A stretch of DNA of 64,000 nt from Rubrivivax sp. (GCA_030653385.1 JAURZM010000020.1:1-64000), one strand, 5' to 3'. Counted from the stretch's first letter, positions 53,969 through 63,652 are shown. Notes: generated from the letters alone by a model not told the origin. Translations and numbers: made by a program.

Positions 53969-56900
53969 CGTGGTGTTCCTTCCTCGTCCTCTAGGGGTTA
54001 TGCCGGTTGGCCCGTCGACGTTATCGGAGCGCTGCTGCCTGCGCAATCGAGTGTCCTGTCGATCTGTTCGGGGCAGCTGGTAAATGTCCAGCGGCAGCAT
54101 GTCGCCGTACAGGCGGCACACCGGCGTCTGCACGGGCGCGCCGGCGTCGGCGCTCAGCTGCGGCATCCAGGCCTGCACCGCGGCCATCAGCGCGAACATG
54201 CTCACGCGGCGCTCGCGACCCGCAGCCACCCGCGGATCGTGCAGCGCCTTCAGCAGGGCCGCAGTCAGCACACCGTTGCGCAAGGCGTCGATCTCGATCG
54301 ACTGCTCTTCGCTGCGCGCGGCGGCGATGATGTACATGCCCCGCTCATTCACGGCCTGGATGCGGCGCGCCAGTTCTTCGGCATCGAGCCCGCGCACCAT
54401 GTTGTTGCCGGCCATGCCCGAATGGCAGGCGTCGATGATGAACACGACCTCGGCCGGCACGGCGGTGGCGATCTCCGCAAGCTCCACCATCGACAGCCCG
54501 GTGCGCGCCATGTCGGCGCCGGTCGGGATCAGGTCCCAGTTCCAGAAGTAGAACTCCGGCTCGCCCTTGAAGCGCACACCGTGGCCCGCCAGGAACACGA
54601 GCAGCACGTCGCGGCCGGCCTCCGGTTGCTGCCAGCGCGCAGCGATGCATTCGGCAAACTGCCCGACTTTCTCGAGGATCGCCGCCTTCGTGGCCTGCTG
54701 GTTCAGCAGCAGCGCCGCCTCGACCCCCTCGAAGGCCTCGTTGCGCTTCGGCGACGCGGCGTGGAATCGCGCCGAGCGGCGTGAACAGGCCAGGGCGTTG
54801 TACAAGGCCGTGGCGTCGCGCTGCGGGTAGGCCAGCACCTCGGTGGCACCAGCCTGGCCGGTGTGCGCGGCCTGGAAGTCCGAGACGCCCACGCTCAGCA
54901 GGAAGAGCCGCCCCGGGGGCTGCAGCGCCTGCCCGTCCCCAGCCGGCCCTTCCAACGCCAGCTCGCAGGGCACCGAACGTGCGCCGCTGCCGGTTTCGGC
55001 GAGCAGCTTGATCCGGTTCGGCCCCGGGTTGAGCCGCAGGTTCACCCGCCAGTGGCGCCGGCGCAGCGCCCGGGCATCGTCCTGGAACCACACCCGGAGC
55101 CCGTTGCACAGGATCCAGACGCGGCTCGTGCGCTGCGCTGGGCTCAGCGGCTCGACGCGGAAGTGCAGCTGCACCTCGCGGCGATCGGCCGAAGCCGTGA
55201 TGCGCTCGATCTCCACCACCGGCGGCAAGAGCGCGGCCACATCGAGCAGCGGGATGTCCACGCCTGCGGCGCGCGCCCGCTCCTCGCTGCCATGCTGCAC
55301 GACGGCGCGCACGATGTCCTCGCGGTCGAAGGCCGGGATGCGGTCGGCCGGCACGAACAGCGCCTCGCGCCGCGGCCCGCGGTCGACGCAGTAGCCGATG
55401 CGGGTCTGCCCCGGCGCATTGGTGGCGAAGAAGCCGCTGCGCGTCCAGAGCACCCAGCGGTCGTCGGCGCCGACGAACAGCGAGAGGTCACCCGCTCGAG
55501 GCGCCTGCGGCTCCCAGCTCTGGCCGTACAGCTGCGGCGCGTGGTCCTCGATGTCGGGGCGGTGGAACAGCTGCAGCACCTGGCGGCCTTCGCAGTCCAG
55601 CTTCCAGCGCGGGTGGTCCACCTCCGCGATGTCGGGCTCGCCGGGGCTGGCCGTGGACAGGCGCAGCTCGCGCAGGTCGAAGCGCTGCTGCCGCCTGGCA
55701 TGGTTGGGCGGCCGCATGCGTTCCGTCACGGCGCTGAAGGCCAGCCGCTCGTGCGCATCGATGCCGGTTTCGAACAGGTCCTGCCCCACGCCGCGCAAGG
55801 CCCGCTCCAGGCTGGCCGTGTGGGTGCGCGGGTTCCAGATGTGCAAGGCACTGTTGTCGCCCCCGGCGCTGAGCACGCGGTCCGGGCCCAGCCAGGCCAG
55901 GGCGTCCACCGAACCGTCGTGGCCGTAGTAGGTGCTGCGCAGAACCAGGCCTTCGGGTCCGATGGCCAGCACGTGGCTGAGCACGATGTGCAGCCCGCCG
56001 CTTTCGGGGTGGCTGTCCAGGCCCACGGCCAGCTCGTCGCCCTGGGGCGAAAACGCCAGGGCCCGCGGCGGCGCCTCCACCCAGGCCTCGCCCAGCGTCC
56101 GGCTCCGGTGGTCGAGCGCGATCAGCCGACCAAGCCCCGGGCGCTTCAGCCCATCGGCCTCGGCGGCATGGCCGGTGTCGTCCTCGGCTGTGCCGGCGCG
56201 CACGGCCACCATGCGGGCGCTCACCGCCATCGTCCGGGGAAAGATGGGCTCTGCGGGCTCGGTGCTGCGCACGCGTTCCAGGCCCTGCCCCGGGCGAAAG
56301 GCCAACCACAGCAGGCGGCACTGCGGGGGATCGGCGTACACCCGGGTGGCCACCACCAGTCCGAGTGCTGGCGCTGGGGATCCACGCCGAGCGGCCTGAG
56401 CACGGGCCGGCGGCGACGGGGCACCCGGCGCCGGAATCCAGTGCGGCACGACATCCACAACCGGCAGCCCATCGACCACCGCCGCCTGCACGAGCACCTG
56501 CTCGGCGGCGGGCCTCGGGGGCCGTTCGAAGCCGGCACGCAACAGCTGACCCGTCGCGATCACCTGCACCGCGCCCTCGCAGCGCCCGCCCTCGTGCAGG
56601 CGCGTCACGCCCAGCGCCAACCACTGGCCGTCGGGGCTGAAGGCCGGGGCCTGGAAGCGCGTCTCGGCATCACCCTCGAAGGCCGACACCAGGTTGCCGG
56701 TCTGGGCGTTGAACACCTCGGCCCGGCCATGGCGCGCGTGGCGCCTGAGCGTCACCACCCACTGGCCGTCCGGGCTCAAGGCCAGGCCATCGATCATGCC
56801 GTCGCCGCTGCCACCTTCGAACCGGGCGCGTGTGTGACCCAGGAGCTGGCGACGCAGCTTGCCGGTGGCCATGTCCCACACGCGCACGGTGCAGTCGCCG

Positions 56901-57016
56901 GCAGAGACCACCGTGCGCCCGTCGGCCGAGGCCGCCAGCGCCACGACGGGATCGGTGTGGTTGTCGGTCTCCAGCTTGAGCCAGGCGTGGGCCACCGATG
57001 GCGGGTTCGTTTTCAT
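53714..57016 (-). CDS. WD40-repeat/caspase-like (peptidase C14) protein; frame continues into H1-like tail
   Basis: The frame encodes up to 1100 residues. The N-terminal half has WD40-like repeats (for example VVALAASADGRTVVSAG, IDGLALSPDGQWVV, VDALAWLGPDRVLSAGGDNSALHIW). A caspase p20-like domain begins near residue 704 (LFLLSVGVSDF) with catalytic His812 in FLAGHG and Cys864 in DACHSG, so proteolysis is plausible. The natural C-terminus probably lies near 54020, but no stop occurs before the H1-like repeats at 53968. ATG 57016 has a GAGGA ribosome site and is 14 bp after the stop of the cyclase-ATPase gene, so both form one operon. Confidence 0.8.
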   Translation of the reverse strand: MKTNPPSVAHAWLKLETDNHTDPVVALAASADGRTVVSAGDCTVRVWDMATGKLRRQLLGHTRARFEGGSGDGMIDGLALSPDGQWVVTLRRHARHGRAEVFNAQTGNLVSAFEGDAETRFQAPAFSPDGQWLALGVTRLHEGGRCEGAVQVIATGQLLRAGFERPPRPAAEQVLVQAAVVDGLPVVDVVPHWIPAPGAPSPPARAQAARRGSPAPALGLVVATRVYADPPQCRLLWLAFRPGQGLERVRSTEPAEPIFPRTMAVSARMVAVRAGTAEDDTGHAAEADGLKRPGLGRLIALDHRSRTLGEAWVEAPPRALAFSPQGDELAVGLDSHPESGGLHIVLSHVLAIGPEGLVLRSTYYGHDGSVDALAWLGPDRVLSAGGDNSALHIWNPRTHTASLERALRGVGQDLFETGIDAHERLAFSAVTERMRPPNHARRQQRFDLRELRLSTASPGEPDIAEVDHPRWKLDCEGRQVLQLFHRPDIEDHAPQLYGQSWEPQAPRAGDLSLFVGADDRWVLWTRSGFFATNAPGQTRIGYCVDRGPRREALFVPADRIPAFDREDIVRAVVQHGSEERARAAGVDIPLLDVAALLPPVVEIERITASADRREVQLHFRVEPLSPAQRTSRVWILCNGLRVWFQDDARALRRRHWRVNLRLNPGPNRIKLLAETGSGARSVPCELALEGPAGDGQALQPPGRLFLLSVGVSDFQAAHTGQAGATEVLAYPQRDATALYNALACSRRSARFHAASPKRNEAFEGVEAALLLNQQATKAAILEKVGQFAECIAARWQQPEAGRDVLLVFLAGHGVRFKGEPEFYFWNWDLIPTGADMARTGLSMVELAEIATAVPAEVVFIIDACHSGMAGNNMVRGLDAEELARRIQAVNERGMYIIAAARSEEQSIEIDALRNGVLTAALLKALHDPRVAAGRERRVSMFALMAAVQAWMPQLSADAGAPVQTPVCRLYGDMLPLDIYQLPRTDRQDTRLRRQQRSDNVDGPTGITPRGRGRNTTMATKTAARKAAPAKKAAPAKKAAPAKKATPAKKAAPAKKAAPAKKAAPAKKAAPAKKAAPAKKVAPAKKVKGFRTRPGADVVRS

Positions 57017-57030
57017 TGGGTCCTCGCGGG

Positions 57031-60000
57031 CTACTCGGTGGCGGCAGCGTCGGCCAGCAGCGCGCGGTGCTCGGGCAGCTGCAGGTAGTCGTGCCGGGCA
57101 TGCGGGTCCGCAATGCGCGCAGCCCGGTCGCGCAGTTGGGCCAGCGAGTGCGCATGCAAGGCGGCGGCCGACGCGTCGCCACAGGCCACGAGCACCCGCC
57201 AGGCCACCCGATAGGCGGCCATGGGCAGCAGCACCTCGGCCTCCCTGGCTTGCGCAGGCAGCTCCGAAGCCGGCGCCGATGTCTGCGCCGATGTCTGCGC
57301 CGATGCGGACGCTGAAGCCGCGTCGGGGCACAGTCGCGGCAGCCAGCCGGCCAGCGCAGCATGGGCGGCGCGTGCGCGTTCGCCCGGGCTGCGGCGGGTG
57401 TCGAGCAGGCACAGTTCGGCACGAGCCGTCTGCACGTCCAGCTGGCCCAGCGGATCGCCCAGTGCCTGCATCAGGCGGCTGGCCTCGTTGAGGGCCGCCT
57501 CGGCGCCTGCAAACGTTTCTTGTGCCATGTGCAAGCGGCCCAGGTCGAACAGCGTGCTGGCCTCGATGGCGCGCAGGCCGATCTCGCGCGCCAGCGACAG
57601 CGCAGCCTGCAGCCGCTCGGCGGCCACCGCATGCTCGCCCCGCGCCAGCGCCACCCGGCCCAGGTTCTCGAGCACGATGGCCTCGACGCGGCGCTGGCCG
57701 CTGGCCTGCAGCAAGGCCAGCGCCTGCTCGCCCAGCGACTGCGCCAGCGCCAGCTGGCCCAGCTCGCGGTGGGCCTCGGCGCGGTTCACCCAGGCCGCGG
57801 CCAGTTGCGCGGGCTCGTTCAGGCCGGCCCAGCTGCGGCCCGCCTCTTCGGCATCCAGCGCAGCGCGGTAGAAGTCGCCCGCGGCCAACGAGGCGCTGCC
57901 CCGGTTGTTGAGCAGCATGGCTTCGCCGGAACGGTCGCCGATGCGCTGCGCGATGGCGCGTGCCGCGTCGTAGTGCGCCACGGCCTCGGCAAACCGCGCC
58001 CGGGACTTGGCCAGCACGCCCAGGTTGTTGAGCAGCGTGAGTTCGTCGCGCAGCGCGCCGCTGCGCTGGAAAGCCGGCAAGGCCGCCCGCATCAGCGCCT
58101 CGGCGTCGTCGTAGTGCCCGAGCTGCCACGCCACCAGGCCCAGCTGCAACCGGGCGTTGGCCGCCAGACCGGCCAGCCCCTGCTGCTCTGCAATCGACAG
58201 CGCCTGCTCGAGCGGCGAGCGCGCCTGCTCGGCCTGGCCACTGACAAACAACACCCGGGCCAACAGCAGCCGGGCCTCGATGTCGTCGGCCGAGCTGGCT
58301 GCAGCGTCCGCGGCGCCCGCTTCAGTCGCGCGCTCCGCCCCGGGCACGTCCAGCGCGTGTTGCGCCAGGGCGGCGGCGGCGTCGAACGCGCCCACGTCCA
58401 GCTCCAGCGCGGCGCGGCGCAGCGCCACGCGACGGCGCAGCGGTACCGCCAACCTGGCTTGTGCCGGCTCGTCGGCCAGCGCCTCCAGGGCCGCCAGGTC
58501 CTGCCGCCGCTCGGCGTGGCGGCCCATCAGCTGCAGCAGGGCTTCGCGGCGCAGCAGCACATCGATGCGGACCTCACGTTCGGGCGCCGGCAGCCAGCCC
58601 AGCACCTGCGCAAACCCGGCCAGCGCCTCGTCGTTGGCATGGCTGGCGGCGGCCTGCCCGGCGGCGTGCAGCCGATGCGGCCACGCCCGCCCGGTCTGCT
58701 CGGCGCGGGCCCAATGGTGGGCCAGCTGTCCCGCCAGCGGCGCCGAAGGCATTGCGCCACCGGCCGCCATGGTGGCCCGCCGGGCCTCGAGCCGTTCGGC
58801 CACCTGCGCGTGCAGACGCAAACGGCTGGCATGGCCGATGCTCTCGTAGGCCACCTCCTGCGTCACGCGGTGCCGGAAGCTGAAGTGCGGACCGCTGTCG
58901 CCTGCAACGCCGTCGGCCGCTTCGCCCGGATCGGCCCGCTCGCCCGCATGCGCCAGCACCATCGGTGGATCGGCCGGCAGCAGCAAACCCAGATCGACCA
59001 GCCGCCCGAGTTCGGCCAGCAGCGCCGCTGCACTGCCGGGCGCGGGATGGCAGGCCTGCAGTTCGGCCAGGCCGAAGGGGCTGCCGATCACGCTGGCCAG
59101 CTTCAGCGCCAGCTGCGCCGGCATGCCGAGCCGGTCGATCCGGCTGAGCACGAGGCTGCGCAGACTCACCGGCCAGTCCAGCCGCTGCAGGCTGTCGGCG
59201 CGGTGGGGGTCCAGCCCGCGATCGCGCAGGTGCCTGAGAAGCTCCTCGATCATGAACGGGTTGCCCTGCGCACGCTCGATCACGCGTTCGATCAGCGCCG
59301 GTGGCACCACGCCCGAGCGCTCGGGAAACAGCGCCGCCAGCTGCGCCCGGACCAGTTGCTCGGCCTGCGCCGGATCGAGTTCGCGCAGCACGATGTGCTG
59401 CATGGTCGTGGCCACATCCCCGCCAGGCAGGCCCTGGGCCGGCGACACCAGAGCCACCACTTCGTCGGCCATGCGAGCCTCGGACGGGCGCTGGCTGGCC
59501 AGCACCAGCACCGGCAGCGCGGCGATGTCGCGCACCACGGCAGCCAGCAGCTCGATGGACAGCGGGTCGGCGTCGTGCACGTCCTCCAGCACCAGCAGCA
59601 CGCCGGCGCCGTCCTGCGCGACGTCGCCGGCGGTCTGGCGCAGGGCCTCGATCAGCAGCGCCCCGAGCAGAGCCTTGCGGTCCCTGGGCGCCAGCGCCTG
59701 CGTGAAGGCGTTGTGCGGCAGCTCGAGGCCCAGCGCGGGCCCGAGCAGTGGCCAGGCCTCGGTGCGCCCGCTGGCACAGCGCGCCACCGCGCTCTCGACG
59801 GCCCGCGCCAGCAGCCGAGGCGAACGCGCCGGATCGAGGTCCAGCAGCGCCATCCAAACGCCATGCCACAGCCGGTAGGGCTCGCGCAGGCCATCGCCGC
59901 TGGCTGCGCCGCCGAAGCCGACAAAGCCCTGGTCCAGTGCCAGGCGCACGCCTTCGGCCAGCAGGCGCGACTTGCCCATGCCCGGCTCGGCCTGCACGAA

Positions 60001-61539
60001 CACCGCCGCGCCCCGACCCTGCCGGACCGCGTGCAGGCAGGTTTGCAGCTGCTGCAGGACCTCGTCGCGGCCGATCATGGGCAACACGAAGTCCCGGGCC
60101 TGCAGCCGCCCCGCACGCGGCCGCTGTGCCGCCAGCACGGCAAACACTGGCATCGGCTCGGCCTTGCCCTTGAGCGCGATCGGGGGCCGCGGCTGCAGCG
60201 CAAACGCGGGTGCGACGGCCGCGCGCACCCGGCCCGAACCCAGGATCTCACCCGGGCGGGCCAGCATCATCAGCCGCGCCGCGGCGTTGACCGCATCGCC
60301 TTGCGCGCCAAAGGACTGACGGTTGCGGCTGCCGTAGCCGCCCACCCGCAGCGTGCCGCTGGCCACGCCGATGCAGGCGCCTGCGGCATCGCCGGACTCG
60401 GCGCCAAACAGCGCGCGCAGGGCCAGCGCCGCGTGCAGGGCCCGGCAGGCATCGTCCTCGTGCGCAAGCGCGGCCCCGAAGGCGGCGTACAAGTAGCTGC
60501 CCTTGTCGCCCACGATCAGCTCGAGCAACACGCCACCATGCTGCTGCAGGATGCCCTGGGCGGCGCAGATCCAGCCATCCAGCCGATGCACGGCGCGGTC
60601 GTCGAGTTCGCCCTGGGCGTCTTCGAGCCCGCCGAAACGCAGGAACAAGGCCACCACAGGTCGCAGGTCGGTGACGAACAAGCCCTCGCCCGCCATCTCG
60701 CGTTCGTAGACGAAGGGCAGCACCCAGGGCCGCAGCTGGTCCGCCGACGGCAGTGACGCTAACTGGGGCCAGCCCGCAGCGGCTGCAGCGGCCGGGACCT
60801 GGGGCAACGCAGGGCCGTGCCAGCCCGCAGCGAGCACGGCAAAGCGCGCCCCCTCCTCGTTGCGGCGCCAGGCCAGCACGGGCGCCTGCACGGCGTGCGC
60901 GGTCGCCTCGTCGAGCAGCACGTCGCCGGGCATGGCCAGTGTGTCGGCCATCGCCACGCGCGACACCGCCGGGCCAGCGAGCACGTCCAGCGTCTGGATG
61001 GCGGCATCGCCGACGACGAAGCGCCGTGCCGTGCCGCTGGCCACCGACACTTTCAAGGCCATCGGCAGCGGGGCTGCATCCACCACGGCACCCGGCACTT
61101 GCAGGGCCGCTTGCGAGACTGCCAGCGCAACCGACTTGGCCACCGCCTGCATGGCCGCCTGCATGGCCAGCGCGGCCTGCACGGCGCGGGCAGCGGCTGC
61201 AGCCATGGCAGCGTCGGCTTCGCCCTCGGCCCCGGGCAATCCCGCCCCGGCGGCGTCGACGGCGTCGAACCAGCACAACGTGGCATCGCCGGCAAACGAC
61301 AAGGTGCTGCCGCCGCAACGCTCGACCTCTGCGATGAGCGCATCGTAGACCTCGCTCACGGCCCGCGAGAGCAGTTCCACGCCCCGCCGCTCGCCATGGG
61401 CATGTGTGAGCGCTTCGGTGAGCGCCGTGAAGCCGCTGATGTCGGCAAAGAGCGCCGAACCTCTCGCGTGGGCCAGAAGGCTGCGCCGTTCGGCCAGCGC
61501 ACGCAGTCGATCCTGGGGCAGGTAGTGGTGCAAGGCCAT
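57031..61539 (-). CDS. class III nucleotide cyclase / AAA ATPase / TPR regulatory protein
   Basis: This protein of about 1502 residues starts with a cyclase homology domain (ALFADISGFTALTEAL, Asp33; FAGDATLCWF, Asp85), then a second cyclase-like domain (about 300-480) whose motifs are degenerate (LLELIVGDKGSYLYAAFG). An AAA/STAND-type ATPase follows, with Walker A GMGKS (Lys523) and Walker B VLLVLEDVHDAD. The C-terminal ~500 residues are TPR repeats (LLNNLGVLAKSRARFAEAVAHYDAA and similar). The layout is like the adenylate/guanylate cyclase-ATPase-TPR sensors. ATG 61539 starts the family-like MALHHYLPQDR; ATG 61593 is an alternative. It is the first gene of an operon with the caspase-like gene. 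Confidence 0.85.
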   Translation of the reverse strand: MALHHYLPQDRLRALAERRSLLAHARGSALFADISGFTALTEALTHAHGERRGVELLSRAVSEVYDALIAEVERCGGSTLSFAGDATLCWFDAVDAAGAGLPGAEGEADAAMAAAAARAVQAALAMQAAMQAVAKSVALAVSQAALQVPGAVVDAAPLPMALKVSVASGTARRFVVGDAAIQTLDVLAGPAVSRVAMADTLAMPGDVLLDEATAHAVQAPVLAWRRNEEGARFAVLAAGWHGPALPQVPAAAAAAGWPQLASLPSADQLRPWVLPFVYEREMAGEGLFVTDLRPVVALFLRFGGLEDAQGELDDRAVHRLDGWICAAQGILQQHGGVLLELIVGDKGSYLYAAFGAALAHEDDACRALHAALALRALFGAESGDAAGACIGVASGTLRVGGYGSRNRQSFGAQGDAVNAAARLMMLARPGEILGSGRVRAAVAPAFALQPRPPIALKGKAEPMPVFAVLAAQRPRAGRLQARDFVLPMIGRDEVLQQLQTCLHAVRQGRGAAVFVQAEPGMGKSRLLAEGVRLALDQGFVGFGGAASGDGLREPYRLWHGVWMALLDLDPARSPRLLARAVESAVARCASGRTEAWPLLGPALGLELPHNAFTQALAPRDRKALLGALLIEALRQTAGDVAQDGAGVLLVLEDVHDADPLSIELLAAVVRDIAALPVLVLASQRPSEARMADEVVALVSPAQGLPGGDVATTMQHIVLRELDPAQAEQLVRAQLAALFPERSGVVPPALIERVIERAQGNPFMIEELLRHLRDRGLDPHRADSLQRLDWPVSLRSLVLSRIDRLGMPAQLALKLASVIGSPFGLAELQACHPAPGSAAALLAELGRLVDLGLLLPADPPMVLAHAGERADPGEAADGVAGDSGPHFSFRHRVTQEVAYESIGHASRLRLHAQVAERLEARRATMAAGGAMPSAPLAGQLAHHWARAEQTGRAWPHRLHAAGQAAASHANDEALAGFAQVLGWLPAPEREVRIDVLLRREALLQLMGRHAERRQDLAALEALADEPAQARLAVPLRRRVALRRAALELDVGAFDAAAALAQHALDVPGAERATEAGAADAAASSADDIEARLLLARVLFVSGQAEQARSPLEQALSIAEQQGLAGLAANARLQLGLVAWQLGHYDDAEALMRAALPAFQRSGALRDELTLLNNLGVLAKSRARFAEAVAHYDAARAIAQRIGDRSGEAMLLNNRGSASLAAGDFYRAALDAEEAGRSWAGLNEPAQLAAAWVNRAEAHRELGQLALAQSLGEQALALLQASGQRRVEAIVLENLGRVALARGEHAVAAERLQAALSLAREIGLRAIEASTLFDLGRLHMAQETFAGAEAALNEASRLMQALGDPLGQLDVQTARAELCLLDTRRSPGERARAAHAALAGWLPRLCPDAASASASAQTSAQTSAPASELPAQAREAEVLLPMAAYRVAWRVLVACGDASAAALHAHSLAQLRDRAARIADPHARHDYLQLPEHRALLADAAATE

Positions 61540-61770
61540 GGATGGCGGAACGCTATCACGCAGCAACCCGCCTGACGACGCCGCTCGCGCCATCGACGGA
61601 CTTGCTGATTGGCGATGAACCTCAGCAGCCTCACCTGGCGAGTCTGGCGTCAGATCGCGACGCCGGGGTTGACCTTGGCGCGCGACTCCGCTGAACACGA
61701 ACACCTCGCCGCAAGGCTCCGGCGATGGGCCTCAGACAGCAGCCACATGCAGGGCGCCGAGCCATTGCTG

Positions 61771-61818
61771 GTTGCACCAGCGATTGAGTTGACGGATGAG
61801 CAACAAGACGAATTGAGG
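61771..61818 (+). mobile_element. possible N-terminal scrap of an IS630-type transposase
   Basis: The frame at 61771 reads VAPAIELTDEQQDELR, like the start of IS630-family transposases, and stops resembling them after 16 residues, where the DNA alkylation repair remnant begins. Too short to be certain. Confidence 0.25.
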
Positions 61819-62474
61819 CATTCCCCAGCCACAGCGTGCGCTGCAATCGCTGCACGCCATGACACAACGCTTCACCGCCGAATGGGCCCTGCGGCCCTTC
61901 ATCGTGGCCCACGCTGGCGCGCTGGTCCAGCGATGCCAGCCCGCACGTGCGCCGCAGCGTGGCCAACCACCTGAACGACATCGCCAAGGACCACCCCGCG
62001 CTTGTTGCGACCTGGGTCGAGACCCATCTGCAACAGGCCAGCCGCGAACGCCAGGCCTTGCTGCGGCACGCCAGCCGCAGCCTCATCAAGGCCGGCCATG
62101 CCGACATGCTCCAGGCCTGGGGCCTGGGGCATGCCTTGCGTGGCGCAGCGGCGCTGGACCTGCAGCCAACAGAGCTGACCTTGGGCGAGAGCCTGCGCTT
62201 CACGCTGGCCCTGCGGTCCACCGCCAAAGTGCCGCAGCGGCTGGCGGTGGACTACGCCGTGCACCACGTCAAAGCCGATGGCAGCACCCGCCCCAAGGTG
62301 TTCAAAGGCTGGCAACTGGAACTGCCGCCACGCGCCCAGGTCACGTTGGGCAAACAACATGCCATAAAGCCGATCACCACGCGCCGCTACCATGCCGGGG
62401 CCCACGCGCTGGCCGTTCACTTCAACGGGCAGGAAGTGGCTCGAGCGGCCCTTGTGCTGCACCTGCCAGACTGA
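61817..62474 (+). pseudogene. DNA alkylation repair (HEAT-like, AlkD family) pseudogene
   Basis: From 61817 the frame reads GIPQPQRALQSLHAMTQRF then TAEWALRPFIVAH, the conserved core of DNA alkylation repair proteins. A +1 shift near 61900-61935 breaks it: WSSDASPHVRRSVANHLNDI resumes in a different frame and continues to 62474 with HEAT-like and beta-rich C-terminal sequence (ELTLGESLRFTLALRS). The first ~100 residues of the family are missing and a stop codon precedes 61817. The gene is therefore both 5'-truncated and frameshifted. Confidence 0.75.
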
Positions 62475-62587
62475 AGCCGCATAGGCGCGGCAACGGTGGC
62501 CGGGTCGATCGCTGCGTGAACTGCCGCGTGCACGGGGTCTCGATCGCAGCTTGCTTCGCAGCATGCAGCGAAGCGCAGATCGCAGCC

Positions 62588-63040
62588 TCAGTCGCGCGCG
62601 TCGCTGGGTGCGTCGCAGCGCCAGTCGATGGCGAAACCACCGTCCTGCGCGATGCCAGCCGCGTCGATCGAAAACTGGAACCACAGGCATTCGTTGGTCT
62701 CGTAGCGCCAGGACCAAGTCTGCCCACCGGCGCGCGCGCCGCGCACATCGCCCGGCCGGCCGATGCGCCGCTGCAGTTCAGCCACCGGCATCGGGGCTGC
62801 GGCCTGCACTTCCATCAGGTGCGACTCGGTCGACACCTGCCGCGCCTGCTGCACCCGGGCCACTGCGTCCACGTCCACCATCCAGGTGGTGCGGCCTTCG
62901 GGGCCGCTGGCGTATTCCAGCCGCTGCGCGCCTTCGGGCAACACATGGCGGGCATTCGGCGTGCCCCACAAGCGCTGCAGCTCGCTGGCAGGCCTTCCAG
63001 GCTGGGGCGGGGCCACGTAGGCACCGAGCAGCCCGCGCAC
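62588..63040 (-). pseudogene. 5'-truncated lipoprotein-like gene (SmpA/BamE-like fold)
   Basis: The 150-codon frame has two similar motifs (ELQRLWGTPNARHVLPEG and ELQRRIGRPGDVRGARAG) of the kind found in small Burkholderiales lipoproteins of the SmpA/OmlA type, and ends with LWFQFSIDAAG. It lacks the expected signal peptide and lipobox: its first residues are already the mature AYVAPPQPGRP region. The break coincides with the start of an IS91-family remnant at about 63046, so the 5' end was probably replaced. It may be expressed as a cytoplasmic fragment, but is likely dead. Confidence 0.6.
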
Positions 63041-63045
63041 CGACC

Positions 63046-63540
63046 GACGAAGCGCTGCATTCGGTGTTGCACAAGATCATCACCCGTACGATGAAGCTGC
63101 TCACCCGTCGGGGGGTGTTGGTCGAAGAGGAGGGTTCGACCTACGTGGCCGACAGCGACGGCGATTCGGACGAAGCGCGCACGCTCAGGCCGCTGCAAGC
63201 CGCCGCGTGTACGTACCGCATTGCTTTCGGCCCGCGCGCCGGCCAGAAGGTGTTGACGGTGCAGGGCGCCATGCCCAGGGACGGGGACTTCAAGCAGACG
63301 CTGTGCGCCGACATCGACGGGTTCAGCCTGCACGCCGCCGTGCGAAGCGGCGCCGACGACCGGCAGGCGCTGGAGCAGTTGTGCCGCTACATCACCCGGC
63401 CGGCCTTGGCCAACGAGCGCGTGCAGACCAACGCAGCCGGTCTGGTGGTGCTCAAGCTCAAGACAGCCTGGCGCGACGGCACCACGCACCTGGTCATGTC
63501 GCCGCTGGAGTTCATGCAGCGGCTGGCGGCGCTGGTGCCC
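63046..63540 (+). mobile_element. IS91-family transposase remnant
   Basis: The plus frame from about 63046 reads LHKIITRTMKLLTRRGVLVE, CADIDGFSLHAAVRSGADD, QLCRYITRPALANERV, then WRDGTTHLVMSPLEFMQRLA, matching the C-terminal half of IS91-type (Y2, rolling-circle) transposases. The N-terminal zinc-binding part and the catalytic tyrosine region are not here, and the sequence becomes unrelated after ALVPCKG at about 63545. It is a non-functional fragment that marks a recombination boundary. Confidence 0.75.
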
Positions 63541-63652
63541 TGCAAGGGGCTTGACGATTTCGATCCCCACCGCTCTTGCTGCGCTTCGCAGGCGCGGTAA
63601 CTGATGGCCATGGACGCTGAACGATCAACCGGTGCGCGGGTCGTCAGGGACT

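Noticed and set aside
57361..60756. 1131-codon plus-strand frame
   Set aside because: It is the antisense shadow of the cyclase-ATPase-TPR gene and is Gln/His/Arg-rich without domains.
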